Shown: one piece after another, positions 1-8,420 of the stretch
Numbering within the stretch: the stretch's first letter is position 1
How the letters are laid out: each line of letters starts with the position of its first letter
From: Nitrososphaerota archaeon
GTDB lineage: Archaea > Thermoproteota > Nitrososphaeria > Nitrososphaerales > UBA183
Reading direction: 5' to 3'
DNA: 27,991 nucleotides
Assembly (NCBI GenBank): GCA_029785685.1
Contig: JAFLZE010000013.1
Location: 1 to 27,991, forward strand
Notes under the pieces: generated by a model
The model's database searches: none
What the model saw: the letters and a program-made list of their open reading frames with translations, nothing else
Told to the model about the DNA's origin: nothing
Program-made: the position numbers and the translations under genes

Positions 1-2645
1 TCAGGGTGTCCGACGACGGCGGCGCGTCTTTCTTTATGCCAGCTGGTAACTGGTCGCAGATTCATATCTTGGCTGACAATGCGATGTCGGTCGCGTTCGC
101 AAACAGGAGCATCTATCTGGCCACCACAAATGGGATTTACTGGAGCAACGACTGGGGCAAATCGTGGAATCTGCTGCCGAATTCGCCGCGGGGGGACATA
201 GCAGTCACAACAGACCCAGTCGACCAGAACGTCCTCTACGCTTCGGTTTGGGGTGGCTATTCAAACACGCCCGGCCTCTTCCGTTCGACAGACGGAGGGA
301 GTGCGTGGACTAGGATCAACACGTTGGTCTTCAACGCTCTCGCGGTCGACCCCTTGAATGATTCGATAGTTGCGGCCGTTTTATGGCCGCCGTCGCAAGA
401 CTATGGGCGGCTCATGCTGAGTACAGACGCCGGGCTTAATTTCACAGACCTTGGTTTCCACACTTCGGCTATATTCGCTGCGGCACCTCTGGTCTTTTTC
501 CACAAGGTCGCCGGTGCTGCATACTTGATCTACACTACGGACGATGGTCTCTACGTCTCAGGAGACCTGGGCCGAACGTGGCAGGACCGGACGCTCAACT
601 TGCCCACCAGGGTGATAACCGGCATATCATTTTTGCAGAACGGTTCTGCGCTCCTCTCCACCTATGGCGCAGGGGTATGGTATAACCCGGAATTGTTCAG
701 CCCAGGAACGCAGCAGAATGCCCCCCAGCTCACGGGCTACGTCCCGACCCATTCCACCTTGGTGGTAGATGGGAATGAGACGATCGCAGTTGGGGGGTAC
801 TTCCGTCTTCCTCTAAGACAAGGGCCGAACAACATCCTTGTATCAAGAAACGGGGTAGACTCCTACGCTGTGCTCAACGCGACAGCCGGCTCTGTCTATT
901 TTGTCAACTTCGGTCTCAACACGACGACCCTGAACATCGTAGCCAGCGGGCTGGGAGGAGAATCTTACAACGTCGAAGTCGGACAGAACGGGTTCAAACT
1001 GGCAGGAAGTTCGACTCTTGAAATCCCCCAGGGGGTCGAGAGCTACGTCGTGGGCAACTCGTCGACGGATTACTCTTTGCTCGTCCCTTCGCCGCAGGAG
1101 GGGGAGATCAACGCAAGCTTCCTCCCGGTCACGCTCCGCATACAGTTCTCGCCAATGGTGGAAAGCCGCTACACGAACATCACCGGCTTGATACAGAATG
1201 GACCTTTCTGGACCGAGGCGCTGGCCCACAATGGTGACTATGAGCTGCTGGCAGGGGGCGGGTCATTTGGTCTGCTCAATCTGAACACCGATGCGTTCGT
1301 ACGAGGGCCTGGATGGAACGTGCTCGTGGACTCCGCGACTGCCTACAAGGACGGCTTTCTCCTCGGGGGACTGACCGGCGTCGGCGCGGAGATGTTCTTC
1401 TACAACCTGACTGATGGAGCGCTCTCCAACCTGACAAGCATCCTTCCGCCCAGGCTTCAGGATGCCTACCGCGGCAGCATCACTGCCCTTGACACCACGA
1501 CGAACGGAAGCGCAGTAGTGATGGGCTCGGGCCAGGGAGTCTACTATATCGGGCTCTTGAAAGGGTTCGAGTTGAGCAATCTAACCCAGCTCGTCCCGAA
1601 CAGCTTCATAGGGTCCCCGACTTACGACGGGTACTATGGCGCCTATCTGGCCGGGTTCAACGAGGAGATCTTGGTGACGAATCCGAGCCGGATTGGCGTG
1701 CTCAATCTCACCTCAGGCACTTTCCAGGATTACTCGGAGACGGTACCGGAAGGCGTGCAGTCGCTGGCCCATAGCCCCTTAGCCCTTCCGACTTTCCAGA
1801 GCATAGCTTCCAGCGGCAGCGTCGCATTCCTGGGCGGGATAGACGGGCTGACAGGTGGCGGGTTCGAGGCTGTCTTCAGCCCGGCAAGCGGCATAACTGA
1901 CGTTTCAAATCTGTTCCCAGCGGATGTAGCACTCTACACGATTTCCTGGAACGGCGTCGATTTTCTCGCCTCGGGCCAAAACCTGTCAAGCAACACCCCA
2001 GCACTGTTCGCCTACAACCCAGCATCTGGCGCGATAACCGAACTCGATAGGACAAGCCTTCGTAACTTCCAACTCGTTGATTCCATCGATTCGCTGTCCG
2101 CCAACAGGCTCGTCTTGTCGGGGTACGAGATAACGGCGCCTCCTGGCGTGAACTACGTGATACTGAGTTCGAAGTATGCCATGTTCGACTTCAACTCGAC
2201 GGGGCTGGTCGAGGGGAGCGTGGCTCCAAGTACAGCCAGTGTCACAGTCGACGGGGCCCCGGTGCCCACGGTCAACGGAAGTTTCTCCGTCCCAGAGTTC
2301 GCCGGATCATACAACGTGACATTTTCAGACCACGGCTTTTCTACCCGGTCATTCGAAGTAGCGGTTCCAGCATTCGCCGGGCTGCAACTCAACGTCCAAC
2401 TGAACGCCATTTCAAGCACGACGACTTCCATTGCGGTGGCAAGCACGGCCACCAGTGCCGCTCCGGCCGAAACCACCTCGACCCAAACCTCTCTGACGGG
2501 CTCGTCGTCCGGCGGCGGAGGCGGGGCAATCCCAGAATTCCCGCTGCAGGTTGTGGCGGTGGTCGTGTTCGTGACGGTCGTAGTGTCAGCGTACCTGCTG
2601 GCGAGGTCAAGATACTCCTCCCGTATGCGGCTCCAAGGGGTTTGA
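1..2645 (+). CDS. Surface-anchored protein with Asp-box (BNR/VPS10-like) repeats, 5' end cut by the window
   Basis: The frame is open to the first base and the first GTG (position 6) lies inside an Asp-box, so the true start is upstream; at least 879 residues are present. Asp-boxes of the S-x-D-x-G-x-x-W/F type are visible at residues 2-9, 47-54 (SNDWGKSW), 94-101 (STDGGSAW), 139-146 and 185-192 (SGDLGRTW), as in sialidase/sortilin-type beta-propellers. A carboxypeptidase-regulatory/PEGA-like beta domain follows near 745-805. Then come a Ser/Thr/Ala-rich stalk, a glycine run, the motif IPEFP (842-846), a single membrane helix (about 847-866) and a short basic tail. This is the layout of an archaeal extracellular protein held by a C-terminal anchor. 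The ligand is unknown; sialidase activity is not implied, since Asp-boxes are structural. No same-strand gene follows closely. Confidence 0.8.
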   Translation, partial: RVSDDGGASFFMPAGNWSQIHILADNAMSVAFANRSIYLATTNGIYWSNDWGKSWNLLPNSPRGDIAVTTDPVDQNVLYASVWGGYSNTPGLFRSTDGGSAWTRINTLVFNALAVDPLNDSIVAAVLWPPSQDYGRLMLSTDAGLNFTDLGFHTSAIFAAAPLVFFHKVAGAAYLIYTTDDGLYVSGDLGRTWQDRTLNLPTRVITGISFLQNGSALLSTYGAGVWYNPELFSPGTQQNAPQLTGYVPTHSTLVVDGNETIAVGGYFRLPLRQGPNNILVSRNGVDSYAVLNATAGSVYFVNFGLNTTTLNIVASGLGGESYNVEVGQNGFKLAGSSTLEIPQGVESYVVGNSSTDYSLLVPSPQEGEINASFLPVTLRIQFSPMVESRYTNITGLIQNGPFWTEALAHNGDYELLAGGGSFGLLNLNTDAFVRGPGWNVLVDSATAYKDGFLLGGLTGVGAEMFFYNLTDGALSNLTSILPPRLQDAYRGSITALDTTTNGSAVVMGSGQGVYYIGLLKGFELSNLTQLVPNSFIGSPTYDGYYGAYLAGFNEEILVTNPSRIGVLNLTSGTFQDYSETVPEGVQSLAHSPLALPTFQSIASSGSVAFLGGIDGLTGGGFEAVFSPASGITDVSNLFPADVALYTISWNGVDFLASGQNLSSNTPALFAYNPASGAITELDRTSLRNFQLVDSIDSLSANRLVLSGYEITAPPGVNYVILSSKYAMFDFNSTGLVEGSVAPSTASVTVDGAPVPTVNGSFSVPEFAGSYNVTFSDHGFSTRSFEVAVPAFAGLQLNVQLNAISSTTTSIAVASTATSAAPAETTSTQTSLTGSSSGGGGGAIPEFPLQVVAVVVFVTVVVSAYLLARSRYSSRMRLQGV

Positions 2646-2699
2646 AAGCCCGTGACACAGGCCCATCCGAGCCAGGGCCCGGGGTCGTAGGGCATCGGT

Positions 2700-2975
2700 C
2701 GCTACGGTCCCGTATGCGGTGGAAGACTAGAGCACCCAACTTGGAAGGTAAGCCGATGCAAAACGTGCGCCGTGGACTACGACAGGAACAGGCTCGCATC
2801 GCCGGCGATAGCCTGTCGTGGAAGACGGCTTTGCGGGCAACCGTTCCCCGCGAGTGCGAACGCCTCTTGGCCCCTTTGGAGGAGGGAATATCTGTCGAAT
2901 GGCGATGTGCCTAACAGCGCCATGGCAGATAGGACTGAACAAGGAGTCGACGCTTCGAACAAGGTCATGTCCTAA
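2700..2975 (+). pseudogene. Degenerate TnpB (IS200/IS605 OrfB) C-terminus, copy 1
   Basis: In the frame of the TGC at 2715 the translation reads CGGRLEHP, then TWKVSRCKTCAVDYDRNRLA. This matches the TnpB zinc ribbon followed by the D-R-D-x-x-A-like RuvC motif. The first cysteine of the first CxxC is replaced by glycine (GGT at 2706-2708), while the second pair (CKTC) survives. The frame runs on to a stop near 2975. It aligns along its whole length with the copy at 23891-24223, including the tail (PASANASW versus AASADASW). The N-terminal RuvC domain is absent, so it cannot encode an active nuclease. Confidence 0.7.
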
Positions 2976-3051
2976 ATGGACATGCTCTGGACAACGGCGA
3001 GGCACCCCGGGCTGCTGCGATGGAAACCCAGTGGTCGCTGCCGAGTATCGC

Positions 3052-3447
3052 CTACCACTCTTCTACCTCAAGCCCCGGCACCCTCCCGAAGTGCTTGACG
3101 TTCCGCGTCGCCAGCCTTTCCTTGTGCTGCAGCGCTATCGAAGCTATGATCATGTCAAAGTCGCCAATGGGTCCCTTCCGAAGCGCTTCTGCGCGTGCGA
3201 GTTCGCCATACCTCCTTGCGGCTCCGGCCCCGAACTCGAGCACGACCAGGCGGGCGACGAGCTCATCCACCCTCGAAAGTTCCCTCTCCGGTTCCCTCGC
3301 CCCGGCGGCGCCTGCGTACAGCTCGCACAGGTTCACGGGCGTCGTGGAGACCACCCCTCCCTTTTCCGCCTCGGCCTCCAGGGCCCCAACAGCGGCGCGG
3401 TCTTTCCTTATCAGCGCGATCAGGACAGACGTGTCGAGGCAGACCAA
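3052..3447 (-). CDS. vapC: VapC-type PIN-domain toxin (module 1)
   Basis: The product is 131 residues, the usual PIN size. Family knowledge: PIN toxins are Mg2+-dependent ribonucleases neutralised by the adjacent antitoxin. The acidic centre is visible as D5 (VCLDTSVLI), the glutamate in VNLCELYAG, and GDFDMIIASIA about 98-108. The end LATRNVKHFGRVPGLEVEEW is a typical COG1487 VapC C-terminus. The start is TTG at 3447, 13 bases after the antitoxin stop; it is the only start that keeps the first catalytic Asp. It is convergent with the TnpB remnant at 2700-2975. It looks intact. The RNA target cannot be told from sequence. Confidence 0.88.
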   Translation of the reverse strand: MVCLDTSVLIALIRKDRAAVGALEAEAEKGGVVSTTPVNLCELYAGAAGAREPERELSRVDELVARLVVLEFGAGAARRYGELARAEALRKGPIGDFDMIIASIALQHKERLATRNVKHFGRVPGLEVEEW

Positions 3448-3460
3448 GGTCCGACCCTGG

Positions 3461-3694
3461 CTATGCTTCGGCGGGCCTGAGACGCGCCCTCCTCGTTCTC
3501 TTCATCGCTGCTTCTACCCGGAGGGCGAGCTCTTCGTCCGAGGCCGACGATTTCAGGTGCTGCAAGAGCATCCTGGCGCTCCCCTTGCCGGTGGTCAGGC
3601 GGAGTATGACCTTGGTGAAAGACTCGTTCGTCAGCCGAGACTTCGCGAGGGCATCGTAGGCCTCGTCGGAGACGGTTATCGTCTTGTGGCCCAT
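3461..3694 (-). CDS. vapB: VapB-type antitoxin, DUF217-like (module 1)
   Basis: The product is 77 residues, beginning MGHKTITVSDEAYDALAKSR. That opening is the standard one of DUF217/VapB antitoxins, with an N-terminal DNA-binding strand-helix-helix and a following ESFTKVILRL segment. The C-terminal half is charged, the part that usually wraps the toxin. The frame is open further upstream, but ATG at 3694 fits the family start and lies 27 bases after a TATA-like box on this strand. The toxin gene follows after 13 bases, so the two form an operon with likely autorepression. Confidence 0.85.
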   Translation of the reverse strand: MGHKTITVSDEAYDALAKSRLTNESFTKVILRLTTGKGSARMLLQHLKSSASDEELALRVEAAMKRTRRARLRPAEA

Positions 3695-3701
3695 GCGACT
3701 A

Positions 3702-3723
3702 TATGTGCATGTATGTGTATTTA
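3702..3723 (-). promoter_or_regulatory. Promoter and candidate operator of vapBC module 1
   Basis: A TATA-like TAAATA (minus strand; + positions 3718-3723) is centred 27 bases before the ATG. Between it and the start lie two direct TATGTG repeats (3702-3707 and 3712-3717). They are exactly 10 bases apart, one helical turn, which suits an antitoxin operator covering the transcription start. Confidence 0.5.
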
Positions 3724-3802
3724 ACCTCGCATGCCAACGCTCTCCTCCGTGGATGCGGACAGGCGCGGACCGAGTCCGCGCTCTACGACGTTTGTTCTGC
3801 AA

Positions 3803-4048
3803 GGGCCGGCCCGGTGGGAGAGGTCAACCGGGGGATGCCCCGCCGCATGGGCTCTCCTGACGGGTGGTAGCCAAGCCTTCTTCCATGTGAACTTGAAGTG
3901 GCATCCTTCTCTCTGAATCGTCTACAAATCCTCCGAGGGAGCAGGGGTGCTATAAGCGGTCTAGGATATTCAATTAGATATCGTAAATGGTGCTCCGTTG
4001 CACGAACGTAGTGTCTGAGATGACCTCTGCTGGGGCAGTGAGACCGGC
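3803..4048. other. Gene-free spacer between vapBC module 1 and the IS5 remnant
   Basis: I see no convincing coding sequence. The AT-rich patch near 3960-3990 (attcaattagatatcg) contrasts with the GC-rich surroundings and may be the non-coding 3' end of the insertion sequence. I could not define terminal inverted repeats. Confidence 0.3.
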
Positions 4049-4556
4049 CTACGCCGTCGCGACGAACCCGTTGTAGATGGACGCCTTCATCGCCACCTCC
4101 TTGGCCATGTTCACGAACTTCCTGGCGGTGACGTACTCCCCGAAGATGCGTTTGATGACAGAGAAGGCCCCCTCGACCCTCCACCCGTACCCGAACCTGT
4201 GTGTCCTCGACCACGCCTTCGGCCTGAGCGCCTGCTGCTCTATGACCGCCTTCTTCCTCGCATAGCTCCCGTCGCACCTCGGCACCGAGGTCTTGGCCAC
4301 CCTGATGACTGGCCTGATCCCCTCCTTGGCGAGGAAGTTGAAGTTCGCCTTCGAGTCGTAGGCCCCGTCGGCGAGGACCCTCCTTCCTCACCCTGACGCT
4401 CTCCTCCGCCTTCCTCACCAGCCTCTTCAGCCTCCTCCCGTCCCCGACCTTCTCCGACGACACGTCCATTGACACCTCCTGCCTAGTCTTCACGTCCACG
4501 GCGAAGTGTATCTTCAGGTGACCCTTCTTCACCTTCCAGAGGTAGAGCCGTCCCCA
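4049..4556 (-). pseudogene. Frameshifted, N-terminally truncated IS5-family transposase
   Basis: Two overlapping minus-strand frames together give a DDE transposase of the archaeal IS5 type. The upstream part (about 4385-4556) reads KVKKGHLKIHFAVDVKTRQE and continues to SVRVRKE. The downstream part reads VLADGAYDSKANFNFLAKEG and ends RVEGAFSVIKRIFGEY...KASIYNGFVATA, stop at 4049. The second catalytic Asp (ADGAYD) and the Glu (VEGAFSVIKRIFGE) are present. The frame changes near 4383-4390, so one or two bases were gained or lost, and the N-terminal third with the first Asp is missing. Confidence 0.8.
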
Positions 4557-4668
4557 CCACCGCACCACCACCAATCGGAAACGGCCACCACCAGACCGAG
4601 GGGAGATTTCATCTGCTCGAATCCACGCTCCGACCACCACCAGTCCTGAAGCCGGTTTGACGGTCGTT

Positions 4669-4816
4669 CCGCCGAGGTGGGAGGCTGGGTGGGTGGATTT
4701 GTGCTGGAAATCCACCCCGCCGAGGCGGGATTTGTCTAGCCGGTATGTCGCCGGAGGTGAGGGCTCATTTTGGGCTCCTTTTTCGGGTGAGAGCCCACCT
4801 TGGCCGAGGTGGAGCC
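4669..4816. repeat. Hairpin and dispersed GCCGAGGYGG repeats
   Basis: A perfect 9-base inverted repeat, GGTGGATTT (4692-4700) and AAATCCACC (4708-4716), encloses a 7-base loop. It is flanked by two near-identical CCGCCGAGGYGGGA copies (about 4671-4684 and 4717-4730). A third related copy (GGCCGAGGTGGAG) lies near 4802. The block sits just upstream of the truncated transposase N-terminus and may be the eroded end of that element. Confidence 0.45.
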
Positions 4817-4852
4817 AAAGAACGCCACCCCAGTCAACAGCGCTGTTAGAAT

Positions 4853-5271
4853 CTGACGTCACAGAGCCTGGTGCCGGCAAGGACAAGCCAAAGTCGAGGG
4901 GAGAGAAGGGCGGAGCGAGGGTCACGGTCGACGGCGAGACAATGACGGTCAAAGAGATGCAGAAGAAGATGGGGAGCCCCGGGAAGGAGTTTTTCCAGTC
5001 GAGCAGGTCCTGGGCAGGCCCCGCGGGGGCACACTCGAACCAAAATCATTCGATTACGGAGTCAAATCGTGCAACACACCAGTAAACGGTCGCTCTCGAC
5101 TTCCGCGCCCAGCTGAGACGGATATCGGAGACCTTCGGGGAGGGGGAGTTCACCGCAAGAACGCTTTCGCAGGCCCTGTCTCGCTGCTATGAGGGCAACC
5201 CCGAAATGCTGCACAGGGCGAGGCGGGAGCAGATCAATCGGCCGTTTGAACGCGGGGTGGTTATACTCTAA
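4853..5271 (+). pseudogene. Unrecognised ORF interrupted by an internal stop
   Basis: One frame carries protein-like sequence on both sides of a TAA at 5083-5085. Before it: VTVDGETMTVKEMQKKMG. After it: LDFRAQLRRISETFGEGEFT, then ARTLSQALSRCYEGNPEMLH and a stop at 5269-5271 that overlaps the end of amt by a few bases. The second half has the rhythm of a winged-helix or other small DNA-binding domain (FTARTLSQAL), but I cannot name a family. No clear start is visible. The call rests on codon-like composition and frame agreement across the stop. Confidence 0.3.
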
Positions 5272-6545
5272 CCTCGAGTCTCGTGGACCAGAATCCCGCG
5301 GAAGAGCGCGCTGGCCGCTTTCATCACTATGAAAGAGAGGAGAAACACGGTGGCGAACACCGCAACTATACCGAAGGCTTCGATCCCGAGCTGCAGCAGG
5401 GCAGCGGTGCCTCCTCCGAACAATATCCCGTTCGGGAGGGAAGTCCCCGATGCCGCGGCGAAGTCGCTCTGGGTAAAGAACGCTATCATGAGCACCCCGA
5501 ACAGACCGCCCACCAAGTGGCCCGGCAGCAGCCCCACAGGGTCGGCAAGCCACTTGCGTTTGGCGAAATACACTTCTGCGGCATAGAATATGGGACCGCA
5601 GAGGGCCCCGAGTATCATGGCGCTCCCCGGGCTGACGAATCCCGCGACGGGGGTGATCACTATCAGCCCCATGAGCACTCCGTTCGCCATGTTGATGAGC
5701 CCTGGGTTCGCTCTGGTCCTCCACCAGACGACTAGCATCAGGGAGAGGAAGCTGGTCGAGGCAGCCAGAAACGTGGTCAGGACGACGGTCGTTGCGGAGC
5801 TGTTGAAGGCGAGGACGCTCCCCGGATTGAACCCGAACCACCCTACCCAGAGGAGGAGTATGGCGAGGGTCAGCCAGATTGGGCTGACGTTAATGGAAGC
5901 CTGGGGGCTTTCTTTGACCCCCGCCCTCCTTTCTTCCTGCCAGACTGCGACCAATATTGCGAGCCCCGCGGCCCCGGCCGCCCCGTGGACCACCAGCCCG
6001 CCCGCGAAATCCCTCATCCCCATCGCGTAGAGCCAACCGGTGGGGTTCCAGATCCAGGCCGCTGGAAGGTTCCAGATCACCAGAAAGTAGATCACAGAGA
6101 AGAAGGCGAAGACCTCGAGCTTGACCTTCCGCAGCACGACTACTCCGACGAGGGCGAGGGTCACAGTGGCGAATGCGGTTTCAAAGAGGAAGTAGGTCCC
6201 CGTGGTCAGGCCCGTCGCGAAATACTGCGGAGCCATGGACCACCATGTCCCCGAGAGGAGACCTGAGCTGCTCCCTGAGAACCCCCCGAGGAAGAACCCG
6301 GGGCTGTACCACGGATCCCCAATCAGCCCGTTTCCGATCGTAGGCGCGAAGGCGGTATTGAACCCCACCACGGCCATCACGACGAAGCCGATTCCGGTGA
6401 TGAGCATGGTCTTCAGGAGGCTTGTGTTTGAGAACTTCTCCCCCAGCTCACCCACCTCCAGGAGTCCCACCGCCGGGGTCATGGTGAAGACAAGGAGGCC
6501 CGAGATCAGAACGAACAGGTTGTTGGCGTCAATGTCGACGGCCAC
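5268..6545 (-). CDS. amt: Ammonium transporter, Amt/MEP/Rh family
   Basis: The protein has 425 residues with about 11 membrane helices and conducts ammonium across the cytoplasmic membrane. Family motifs are visible: the pore twin histidines H187 (GGLVVHGAAG) and H343 (LLPGHLVGG), plus WVGWFGFNPGS near 233-243, NMANGV near 285-290 and the late-family segment DPVGLLPGHLVGG. The length suits a complete Amt. The start is GTG at 6545, 28 bases after a TTTAAG box at 6571-6576, which suggests a leaderless message. No glnK/PII gene, the usual partner, lies on either side in this window. The gene is flanked by broken genes, so it may be an isolated housekeeping or transferred copy. Confidence 0.95.
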   Translation of the reverse strand: MAVDIDANNLFVLISGLLVFTMTPAVGLLEVGELGEKFSNTSLLKTMLITGIGFVVMAVVGFNTAFAPTIGNGLIGDPWYSPGFFLGGFSGSSSGLLSGTWWSMAPQYFATGLTTGTYFLFETAFATVTLALVGVVVLRKVKLEVFAFFSVIYFLVIWNLPAAWIWNPTGWLYAMGMRDFAGGLVVHGAAGAAGLAILVAVWQEERRAGVKESPQASINVSPIWLTLAILLLWVGWFGFNPGSVLAFNSSATTVVLTTFLAASTSFLSLMLVVWWRTRANPGLINMANGVLMGLIVITPVAGFVSPGSAMILGALCGPIFYAAEVYFAKRKWLADPVGLLPGHLVGGLFGVLMIAFFTQSDFAAASGTSLPNGILFGGGTAALLQLGIEAFGIVAVFATVFLLSFIVMKAASALFRGILVHETRG

Positions 6546-6570
6546 GGGCTAACGCCCTGAGATGACTCGC

Positions 6571-6576
6571 TTTAAG
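6571..6576 (-). promoter_or_regulatory. TATA-like box of amt
   Basis: TTTAAG stands in an otherwise GC-rich stretch, about 28 bases from the GTG at 6545, the distance expected for an archaeal leaderless promoter. Confidence 0.4.
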
Positions 6577-6612
6577 CGAACTGCCTGGATTCGCCATGTC
6601 CCGCCGCAGGGG

Positions 6613-6840
6613 TCAACGAGAGGCGGCAAGGACAAGCTGCGCCCTTCGCAGCCTCTCCCCGATGCACTCCCGGACGAGGTCGCATGCCTCCACGATACGG
6701 CTGTCGCTCACCGAATAGAAGATAGTAGTCCCTTTTCTCCTCGTCTCCAGGAGCCCCTGCTGCCTCAAGACCGCCAGATGCTGGGAGAGGTCAGCTTGAG
6801 GGATTTCAGTCGACTTGGACAGGCTGCCGACGGAGCACTC
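6613..6840 (-). pseudogene. ArsR-type winged-helix regulator, C-terminal remnant
   Basis: The last 75 codons read ECSVGSLSKSTEIPQADLSQ, then HLAVLRQQGLLETRRKG and TTIFYSVSDSRIVEACDLV. This is the recognition helix, wing and C-terminal helix of an ArsR-family repressor. The frame stays open upstream, but the conserved N-terminal helices (D-P-T-R-x-x-I-L-x-x-L) are replaced by unrelated low-complexity sequence before about 6840. No metal-binding CxC pair is seen. It lies downstream of, and on the same strand as, the ATPase gene, so it was probably truncated by a deletion. Confidence 0.6.
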
Positions 6841-6956
6841 CCGCCTGGATGGTGATGATGGCAGGGAAGAACCCGGGGAAGCTCGGCATCTACGGCTTCC
6901 GCCACCGAAGTCCTGTGGCCTCTGCCCCGCCTGCCCGCAGGCTCGACGCCCGAGCA

Positions 6957-8228
6957 CTACGTCGGCGTCACGGCCAGCGAGCCGAGGAAGACAGGGACCT
7001 TGGCCTTGTCGAGGACGAAGCAGTCGTGCAGGTGCCTGGGGGTGCGTGCGGCCTTGAACCCCCACTTCACTTCGACCCCGACCTGTTTCTTTCCTTCCAG
7101 CGAAACGACATCGACCTCGCTCCCGTTCTTCCAGTAGTACGCCGAGCAGGGCCTTGCGATGTGCGATGCGACCACCCCCTCCGCCACCGCTGGCTCGTCG
7201 GCATCGACTCCGGCGTATCGAGCTAGTGTCTTCGCGACGAAGGGGTCGACGAAGTGCAGTTTCCTGTTCTTCCTCGGCACGACCTGGCCGTCCGGCCGGA
7301 TGAACTCCAGCACCGTCAACAGGAGGAGGTCGCGCAGCGTCTCCACGTAGGCGCGCGAAGTGTGGGGAGACCCGATCGAAGCCCCCCTGGCCAGGCCGAG
7401 CCACGAGACCGGGTTCCCGCGCGCTTCGACGACGCACCGGACCACCTCCTTCATCGTCCCCTCGCTCCTCCCTGCCCTGACCCAGTCGCCTCTTATCCCG
7501 TCCAGGAGCGACTTGGCCGCGGCCGTGACCCTCCCCGATTCCGCCATCTCGCGCATCGAAAGAGGGAAGCCCCCTGTTTCCAGGTACTGGAGGAAGAGCC
7601 TCCCCATCTCCCCCGCATGGAGCCAGTTGGCTGCCATGGCCTCCCCCACGTCCAGCAGGGAGGCGGCGGACTTCCTCTCCTTCAGGCCGGGGGACAGGAC
7701 GTCCAGGTAGGAGGCGAAGTCGAGGGGCATTAGGGTCAGGTCCACGCCGCGCCCCCTCCTGCCCGGGAAGTACTCCTTCTGCCTCAGCAGGTCGATGCTG
7801 GCCGAACCGGTGACCGTGACCACGTCCCCCCGGAGCGCTCCCGAATCGATTCTGGCCTTCACCGCCCTCCACCACTCGCTGACGAACGTCACTTCGTCGA
7901 GGAAGATGTACGACCGGCGCAGGCTCCACGACTTCCTTGAATTCAGGTAGCCGTCCAGCACTTCACCCAGCTCCTTGTGGTCGGAGAGCTCGTCGCACGA
8001 GAGATAGAGCACCGAACGCCTGTCCTTCCCAGCCAGCAGCAGGTCGCGGACGGCGAGCTTCACCAGGGTAGTCTTCCCGACCTGGCGGGGTCCGGACACG
8101 AAGTTCAGGGAGAACGGGTCGAGGGAGAGTTTGGCCACCTCCTTTGGAACCCATTTCACAGGGCTCCTCTCCCAGGCCTCGACGGTAGGGTCCTCCTCCT
8201 CCCTCCACCAGGGGCTCCACCTTTCCAT
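6957..8228 (-). CDS. AAA-type ATPase with DUF4143-like C-terminus
   Basis: The 423-residue protein has a Walker A motif GPRQVGKTT at residues 46-54, a Walker B SYIFLDEV near 105-112, and a sensor-1-like VTVTGSAS. The C-terminal half reads YYWKNGSEVDVV followed by VGVEVKWG, the spacing of a PD-(D/E)XK-like nuclease fold. This is the architecture of the abundant archaeal ATP-binding/DUF4143 family, which is often mobile and of unclear role, possibly in defence or DNA transactions. The start is ATG at 8228, 27 bases after a strong TATA box. It is divergent from the HTH/nucleotidyltransferase pair. A distant relative is at 25439-26779. I see no frameshift. Confidence 0.85.
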   Translation of the reverse strand: MERWSPWWREEEDPTVEAWERSPVKWVPKEVAKLSLDPFSLNFVSGPRQVGKTTLVKLAVRDLLLAGKDRRSVLYLSCDELSDHKELGEVLDGYLNSRKSWSLRRSYIFLDEVTFVSEWWRAVKARIDSGALRGDVVTVTGSASIDLLRQKEYFPGRRGRGVDLTLMPLDFASYLDVLSPGLKERKSAASLLDVGEAMAANWLHAGEMGRLFLQYLETGGFPLSMREMAESGRVTAAAKSLLDGIRGDWVRAGRSEGTMKEVVRCVVEARGNPVSWLGLARGASIGSPHTSRAYVETLRDLLLLTVLEFIRPDGQVVPRKNRKLHFVDPFVAKTLARYAGVDADEPAVAEGVVASHIARPCSAYYWKNGSEVDVVSLEGKKQVGVEVKWGFKAARTPRHLHDCFVLDKAKVPVFLGSLAVTPT

Positions 8229-8248
8229 ATGCGACGATATTGCACACC

Positions 8249-8261
8249 ATTATATATATCC
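8249..8261 (-). promoter_or_regulatory. TATA box of the first ATPase gene
   Basis: attatatatatcc is the clearest TATA box in the window, centred 27 bases before the ATG at 8228. It fits a leaderless transcript and supports the chosen start. Confidence 0.65.
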
Positions 8262-8390
8262 ATTTGCAGCAGCGTTGCATATCGTCCGAGGACGTCGGCA
8301 AGGCGCCTCGGAAAGCTGTAGCCCGAGCAACCACGGACGCCAAGGCGGGCCATGCAGAGGGATGTATGATATTATCCTACAGGGATAAGC

Positions 8391-8396
8391 TTTTAT
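8391..8396 (+). promoter_or_regulatory. TATA-like box of the HTH-nucleotidyltransferase pair
   Basis: TTTTAT is centred about 27 bases before the GTG at 8421 but only about 18 before the TTG at 8412. It favours GTG 8421 as the true start. Confidence 0.5.
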
Positions 8397-8420
8397 CGGC
8401 TCCGGCAGCCCTTGGTCGAT

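Noticed and set aside
3783..4952. 389-codon minus-strand open frame
   Set aside because: Only its central part is transposase sequence; both ends are out-of-frame or non-coding, so it is not one gene.
6613..7929. 438-codon minus-strand open frame covering ArsR and part of the ATPase
   Set aside because: Except for its last 75 codons it is an out-of-frame shadow of the ATPase gene: Arg/Gly/Pro-rich, with no domain. Only the ArsR-like end was kept.
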